A stretch of 64,000 nucleotides of DNA from Leptotrichia sp. HSP-342 (GTDB taxonomy: Bacteria > Fusobacteriota > Fusobacteriia > Fusobacteriales > Leptotrichiaceae), in NCBI RefSeq assembly GCF_041199995.1, contig NZ_CP165646.1:2330388-2394387 (forward strand). Direction: 5' to 3'. Positions 61,022 through 64,000 of this stretch are shown here, in pieces. The stretch's first letter is position 1. Each line of letters starts with the position of its first letter. The notes under the pieces are model-generated. The model did no database searches, had not been told where the DNA came from, and saw only the letters and a list, made by a program, of their open reading frames with translations. Both the position numbers and the translations under genes were made by a program.

Positions 61022-61840
61022 TTAATTTTTTTCATCAAGTTTTCTAATAACTAAATATCTTTTTGGCTCTTCCCCAAGACTCTCAGTTTTTAGCCCTTCC
61101 ATAAATGAAATTTCTTCATGAATAATTTTACGTTCACGTGCAGCCATTGGGTTTAGTTTTACAGCATTTCCAGTTGCTAAAACTGCCTTACCTTTCTTTC
61201 TCGCCAAATCTCTTAATGATTTTTCACGTTTTTCTTTATAATTGTTAGAATCTATAGAAATTTTCAGATTTTTAAATTTTTTAGTTGTACTGATTAAATA
61301 TTCTAAGTTATTTAAGGCACTTCCTTTTTCACCAATTAAAAATCTCATATCTTTTCCATCAAGAATAACTAGATATTTACCATTATTTTCTTTTTTTACA
61401 TTTATAATCTTTATATCTAATTTTGCATTTACTATAAATTCCTTGAAAAATCCTCTGATTTTATCTATATTTGTATCATCCTGACTATTTTGAATAACTT
61501 TTTCTTCATTTTCAGGGCTTTCATTTCTATAGTTTTTTCTAATGTTATTTTTTTTAGAATCATAATTATTTGGATTTCTTACATCTTTTTTTTCTTTTTT
61601 GAAAATTTTCTCTTCATTTTGTATTCTTGGTTTTTCTGTTTTTACATCACTCGATTTCAAATCCGATTTTTTAACAATTTCGATTTCATATTCACCTTTT
61701 ATATTGATAAACAATATTTTTTTAGGATGTTTCAAAACTTTTACCTGATAAGTTTCATCTTCTTTTAAAGTCAATGAACGGCTTACCATATTTTTAAGTT
61801 CTTCCTCATTTTGCGCCTTTAATATTATCTTTTCCATCAT
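61022..61840 (-). CDS. jag: Jag/KhpB RNA-binding protein
   Basis: The N-terminal Jag_N domain (KIILKAQNEEELKNMVSRSL, up to about residue 55) is followed by a Lys/Asn-rich linker. A KH domain (YLVILDGKDMRFLIGEKGSA) and an R3H domain (AVKLNPMAARERKIIHEEIS) complete it. Length is 272 residues. I choose ATG 61840; GTG 61843 and ATG 61837 are also possible. The 5' end overlaps the 3' end of yidC by 35 bases in another frame. Confidence 0.93.
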   Translation of the reverse strand: MMEKIILKAQNEEELKNMVSRSLTLKEDETYQVKVLKHPKKILFINIKGEYEIEIVKKSDLKSSDVKTEKPRIQNEEKIFKKEKKDVRNPNNYDSKKNNIRKNYRNESPENEEKVIQNSQDDTNIDKIRGFFKEFIVNAKLDIKIINVKKENNGKYLVILDGKDMRFLIGEKGSALNNLEYLISTTKKFKNLKISIDSNNYKEKREKSLRDLARKKGKAVLATGNAVKLNPMAARERKIIHEEISFMEGLKTESLGEEPKRYLVIRKLDEKN

Positions 61841-62492
61841 CACTTCTTCCTTTCAAAATGAAATACTGCTGAACTAATGACAAAGCTCCCGAAACTAAGT
61901 AATACAAGGTTACCCCTGACGGCATATTATAAAATATGAACAGCATCATAAGAGGCATCATATAAAGCATTGTCTGCATCTGCTGATTGCTTTCCTGTCC
62001 ACTAGTTGCGCTCGTCATTATTTTCTGCTGAATATACGTCACTCCTACGTTTAAGATTGGTAATAAATTAAATGCAAATTTTCCTATCATAAATAATCTG
62101 TCAGGTTGTTTTAATATAAACCATAAGAATTTTGCGTCTGCTGGAATTGCATTTCCGCTAAAAGCCCAATATAATGCTACAAATATTGGCATTTGAATTA
62201 ATAGTGGCAGACATCCTCCTAGGGGATTTACTCCACTTTCTCTATATAGTTCTGCTGTTTTTTGCTGGTATTCCTTTGGATCATCTTTGTATTTTTCTTT
62301 TATTTTTTCAAGTTCAGGCTGTAGCTCCCTCATTTTTTTCATTGACTTTTCCTGTTTTAATGTTAATGGAAATACAATTATTCTCATTAAAATTGTAACA
62401 ATTATTATTGCTATACCGTAATTTCCCACAACACCATATATCGCATTTAAAACATGTACGACAAAATCAACAAGTGCCTGTATTTTAAACAT
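61806..62492 (-). CDS. yidC: Membrane protein insertase YidC
   Basis: This is the short YidC type without the large periplasmic domain: 228 residues, about five helices. YGIAIIIVTILMRIIVFPLT carries the Arg of the hydrophilic groove, then come the cytosolic coiled-coil hairpin (MKKMRELQPELEKIKEKYKD), PLGGCLPLLIQMPIFVALYW and the late helices. No lipobox is seen, unlike Firmicutes SpoIIIJ. GGAGG precedes ATG 62492. Confidence 0.96.
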   Translation of the reverse strand: MFKIQALVDFVVHVLNAIYGVVGNYGIAIIIVTILMRIIVFPLTLKQEKSMKKMRELQPELEKIKEKYKDDPKEYQQKTAELYRESGVNPLGGCLPLLIQMPIFVALYWAFSGNAIPADAKFLWFILKQPDRLFMIGKFAFNLLPILNVGVTYIQQKIMTSATSGQESNQQMQTMLYMMPLMMLFIFYNMPSGVTLYYLVSGALSLVQQYFILKGRSDDGKDNIKGAK

Positions 62493-62512
62493 ATATTATT
62501 TCCTCCACTTTT

Positions 62513-62725
62513 TTATTTTAACGGATCATAGCCACCCTTGTGAAAAGGATGACATTTTAATAATCTTCTTATTGTCAGATAACTACCTTTTAATGCTCCA
62601 TATTTTGTAATTGCCTGTCGTGAATATTCTGAGCAAGTTGGATAAAATCTGCATCTTCTTCCAAAATATGGTGAAATGCCCTTTTGATAAAATTTTAACA
62701 AATATAGCAATATTTTTTTCATCAT
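62513..62725 (-). CDS. yidD: Membrane protein insertion efficiency factor YidD
   Basis: A 70-residue protein with the family motif [28 protein letters not shown] and [13 protein letters not shown]. It probably assists YidC at the inner membrane. The start ATGATG overlaps the rnpA stop, so translation is coupled. Order rpmH-rnpA-yidD-yidC-jag-mnmE is conserved in many bacteria. Confidence 0.97.
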   Translation of the reverse strand: MMKKILLYLLKFYQKGISPYFGRRCRFYPTCSEYSRQAITKYGALKGSYLTIRRLLKCHPFHKGGYDPLK

Positions 62726-63048
62726 TTTACCACCTTGATAATATCCTTTTCGATATCCCCATACTTTAAATTTTTTAAATTATCTTTCAAAATAGATTTG
62801 CCTACAAATACATAATCAGTATTTTTTCTAAATTTATCCTTATGTATTTTTACAAATTCTTTAAAAATTCTTTTGATTCTATTTCGTTGAACTGCATTTC
62901 CAGTTTTTTTGCTGGCTACAAAGCCAAATCGCTGGTCGTTATTCTTATTTTCATTTATAAAAATAATAGCATACTTTGTATGCATCTTTTTTGATCTGTT
63001 ATATATTAATGAAAAATCTTTTGTTTTCTTAATTTTATTAATAGACAT
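62722..63048 (-). CDS. rnpA: Ribonuclease P protein component
   Basis: A small basic protein of 108 residues. [20 protein letters not shown] holds the conserved RNR motif that binds the P RNA. ATG 63048 follows GAAGAG. It processes the 5' ends of tRNA. It is separated from rpmH by 137 bases holding two hairpins. Confidence 0.96.
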   Translation of the reverse strand: MSINKIKKTKDFSLIYNRSKKMHTKYAIIFINENKNNDQRFGFVASKKTGNAVQRNRIKRIFKEFVKIHKDKFRKNTDYVFVGKSILKDNLKNLKYGDIEKDIIKVVK

Positions 63049-63153
63049 ATTTCTCTTCTTTGATTTAAAATAAGTGAGAGCTTATAAATTTACGTCTAAA
63101 AAAATTTAGAGCGTTTTTCTTTTAAAAAGCTCTCTAGTTTAGATATTAATGCT

Positions 63154-63187
63154 TTTAAAAACCCAGTGTTGAATTTAACACCGGGTT
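63154..63187 (-). terminator. Terminator/attenuator at the end of rpmH
   Basis: AACCCGGTGTT pairs with AACACTGGGTT (six-base loop) and five T follow. The 5' arm reaches into the rpmH stop codon. A second AGAGC...GCTCT hairpin with a T7 run lies about 40 bases on. Together they may reduce rnpA expression relative to rpmH. Confidence 0.75.
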
Positions 63188-63323
63188 ATGCTGATAATTT
63201 AGCTCTTCCTTTAGCTCTTCTTCTTTTTAAAACATTTCTTCCGCTTTTATTTTGCATTCTTTTTCTAAATCCATGATCTTTTTTTCTTTTTCTTTTATTT
63301 GGTTGATATGTTCTTTTAGTCAT
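63186..63323 (-). CDS. rpmH: Large ribosomal subunit protein bL34
   Basis: A 45-residue basic protein. The sequence begins [19 protein letters not shown] and ends [11 protein letters not shown], the bL34 pattern. GGAAAAAGG precedes ATG 63323. It has a strong promoter at 63373-63401 and is the first gene of the oriC-proximal operon. Confidence 0.98.
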   Translation of the reverse strand: MTKRTYQPNKRKRKKDHGFRKRMQNKSGRNVLKRRRAKGRAKLSA

Positions 63324-63372
63324 CCTTTTTCCTTTCTATTATATTTTAAAAAAATTATTGTCTTTTATAGAC

Positions 63373-63401
63373 ATTATATACAATATTCAAAAAAAAGTCA
63401 A
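63373..63401 (-). promoter_or_regulatory. Promoter of the rpmH operon
   Basis: TTGACT (63396-63401), 17 bases, TATAAT (63373-63378) on the minus strand, about 50 bases before rpmH. Confidence 0.85.
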
Positions 63402-63537
63402 GTTTAATGCTTCGTTTCATAAAGTATGATAAAACTCTCTTAATATCTAACTGTAAAGCTAACAAAAAAAGATACTTGTAAATTTTATACTAAAGTTTAG
63501 CTTATTAAAAGATTTTTAGAGTTTTTGTTAATTATTT

Positions 63538-63884
63538 TTATCCACACCTCTATAATATTTAATATTATATATATTATTAAATATATTATTATTATGCACT
63601 GTGGAAATGTGGAAACATATATAAATAGACCGGTTGCAAGAGAATATCCTGTGGAAAAAAATTTGATTTTTGTGGAGAAATATTATCAACAAAGTTTCGC
63701 ACATGATTGTCAACAGCTTATGTGGGAAAATGAAAACTATGTGTATAATATGTGGGAATGCAATAGAAATCACTATATATAATTATTGTGGAAAAAATTG
63801 TACAAAAGTTATAAAGCATTGTAAATACTGAAAAAATTAATATTTTTTCTTGTGGAAAAGCATGTGGAAAACTTTTGTGGAAAA
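63538..63884. other. oriC: Chromosomal replication origin (oriC) with DnaA box cluster
   Basis: One perfect box TTATCCACA (63538-63546) is followed by an AT-only stretch (63551-63595) that may be the unwinding element. Then come many boxes in the opposite direction: TGTGGAAAT (63600), TGTGGAAAC (63608), TGTGGAAAA (63650, 63787, 63851, 63863, 63876), TGTGGAGAA (63671) and TGTGGGAA-type (63721, 63751). The cluster lies between rpmH and the expected dnaA beyond the right edge; AAAGGAG at 63985 would serve its start. Confidence 0.93.
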
Positions 63885-64000
63885 TCTTGATTATTTATTT
63901 TATATATGTTATAGTTAAGGCAAATAGAAAGGCTGGAATTATTGTGAAATTTAAAATTTTTATTTATAGGAATACTGTTAAAAAAGGAGAGAAAAAATAA

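Noticed and set aside
63525..63782. Open frames of 81-85 codons on both strands in the origin
   Set aside because: They are made of DnaA boxes and AT-only DNA, lack ribosome sites and have no protein-like composition.
63944..64000. GTG-started 18-codon frame just before the right edge
   Set aside because: No proper ribosome site, and the region looks like the dnaA leader, with AAAGGAG near its end.
1..64000. CRISPR arrays
   Set aside because: No regularly spaced direct repeats were found. Tandem identity is limited to eutM units, the membrane paralogues and the RluA insertion.
1..64000. Insertion sequences or prophage
   Set aside because: No transposase, integrase or phage structural gene was recognised on either strand.

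Overview
The window is about 64 kb of very AT-rich DNA. It runs from a cobalt/cobalamin locus on the left to a chromosomal replication origin on the right. Base composition, the family mix (ethanolamine microcompartment with EutVW, short YidC, rpmH-rnpA-yidD-yidC-jag-mnmE beside oriC) and the style of the proteins suggest a fusobacterium, most likely Leptotrichia. That assignment comes from reading the sequence, not from a search. Almost every gene is on the minus strand, so transcription runs right to left, away from the origin.

Layout. 1-8.5 kb: cbiM/cbiN (cobalt ECF transporter, running off the left edge) under a cobalamin riboswitch; a YoeB/DinJ-type toxin-antitoxin pair; a five-gene Nik/Opp-type ABC transporter under a second cobalamin riboswitch; and cbiK (cobaltochelatase). 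8.6-10 kb: pncB. 10.1-27.9 kb: a 23-gene ethanolamine-utilisation operon. It holds the lyase (EutBC), reactivase (EutA), aldehyde and alcohol dehydrogenases (EutE, EutG), phosphotransacylase (PduL type), adenosyltransferase (EutT), shell proteins (three EutM, a BMC fusion, EutS, EutN, EutL), permease (EutH), the EutVW two-component antitermination system, and an unexpected exported HAD phosphatase. Its promoter and an attenuating terminator overlapped by an ANTAR-type hairpin are visible upstream. 28-35.7 kb: tetrapyrrole and cobalamin genes hemA-hemC-cobA/hemD, cobD and cobQ, plus two small lipoproteins.

36-46 kb is an accessory region: a PD-(D/E)XK nuclease-helicase fusion, four tandem paralogous membrane proteins next to a MerR regulator and a divergent short-chain dehydrogenase, and a type III restriction-modification system. 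The methyltransferase gene of that system is split by a run of nine G, so it appears to be a phase-variable gene in the OFF state. 46-59 kb: MATE efflux, an RluA-family pseudouridine synthase with an Asn-rich insertion, thiamine pyrophosphokinase, pheT and pheS separated by two unrelated genes, and a 5'-truncated mannose-type PTS IID gene. 59.5-64 kb: mnmE, jag, yidC, yidD, rnpA, rpmH, then an oriC with a DnaA box cluster just upstream of what should be dnaA beyond the right edge.

How it fits together. Ethanolamine ammonia-lyase needs adenosylcobalamin. The window places cobalt uptake, cobalt insertion, uroporphyrinogen III synthesis and methylation, late corrin steps and adenosylation around the eut operon. 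Cobalamin riboswitches limit metal uptake when the cofactor is plentiful, and EutVW is expected to switch on the eut operon when ethanolamine is present. All family assignments rest on motif recognition by eye. Start codons were chosen from visible Shine-Dalgarno sequences.
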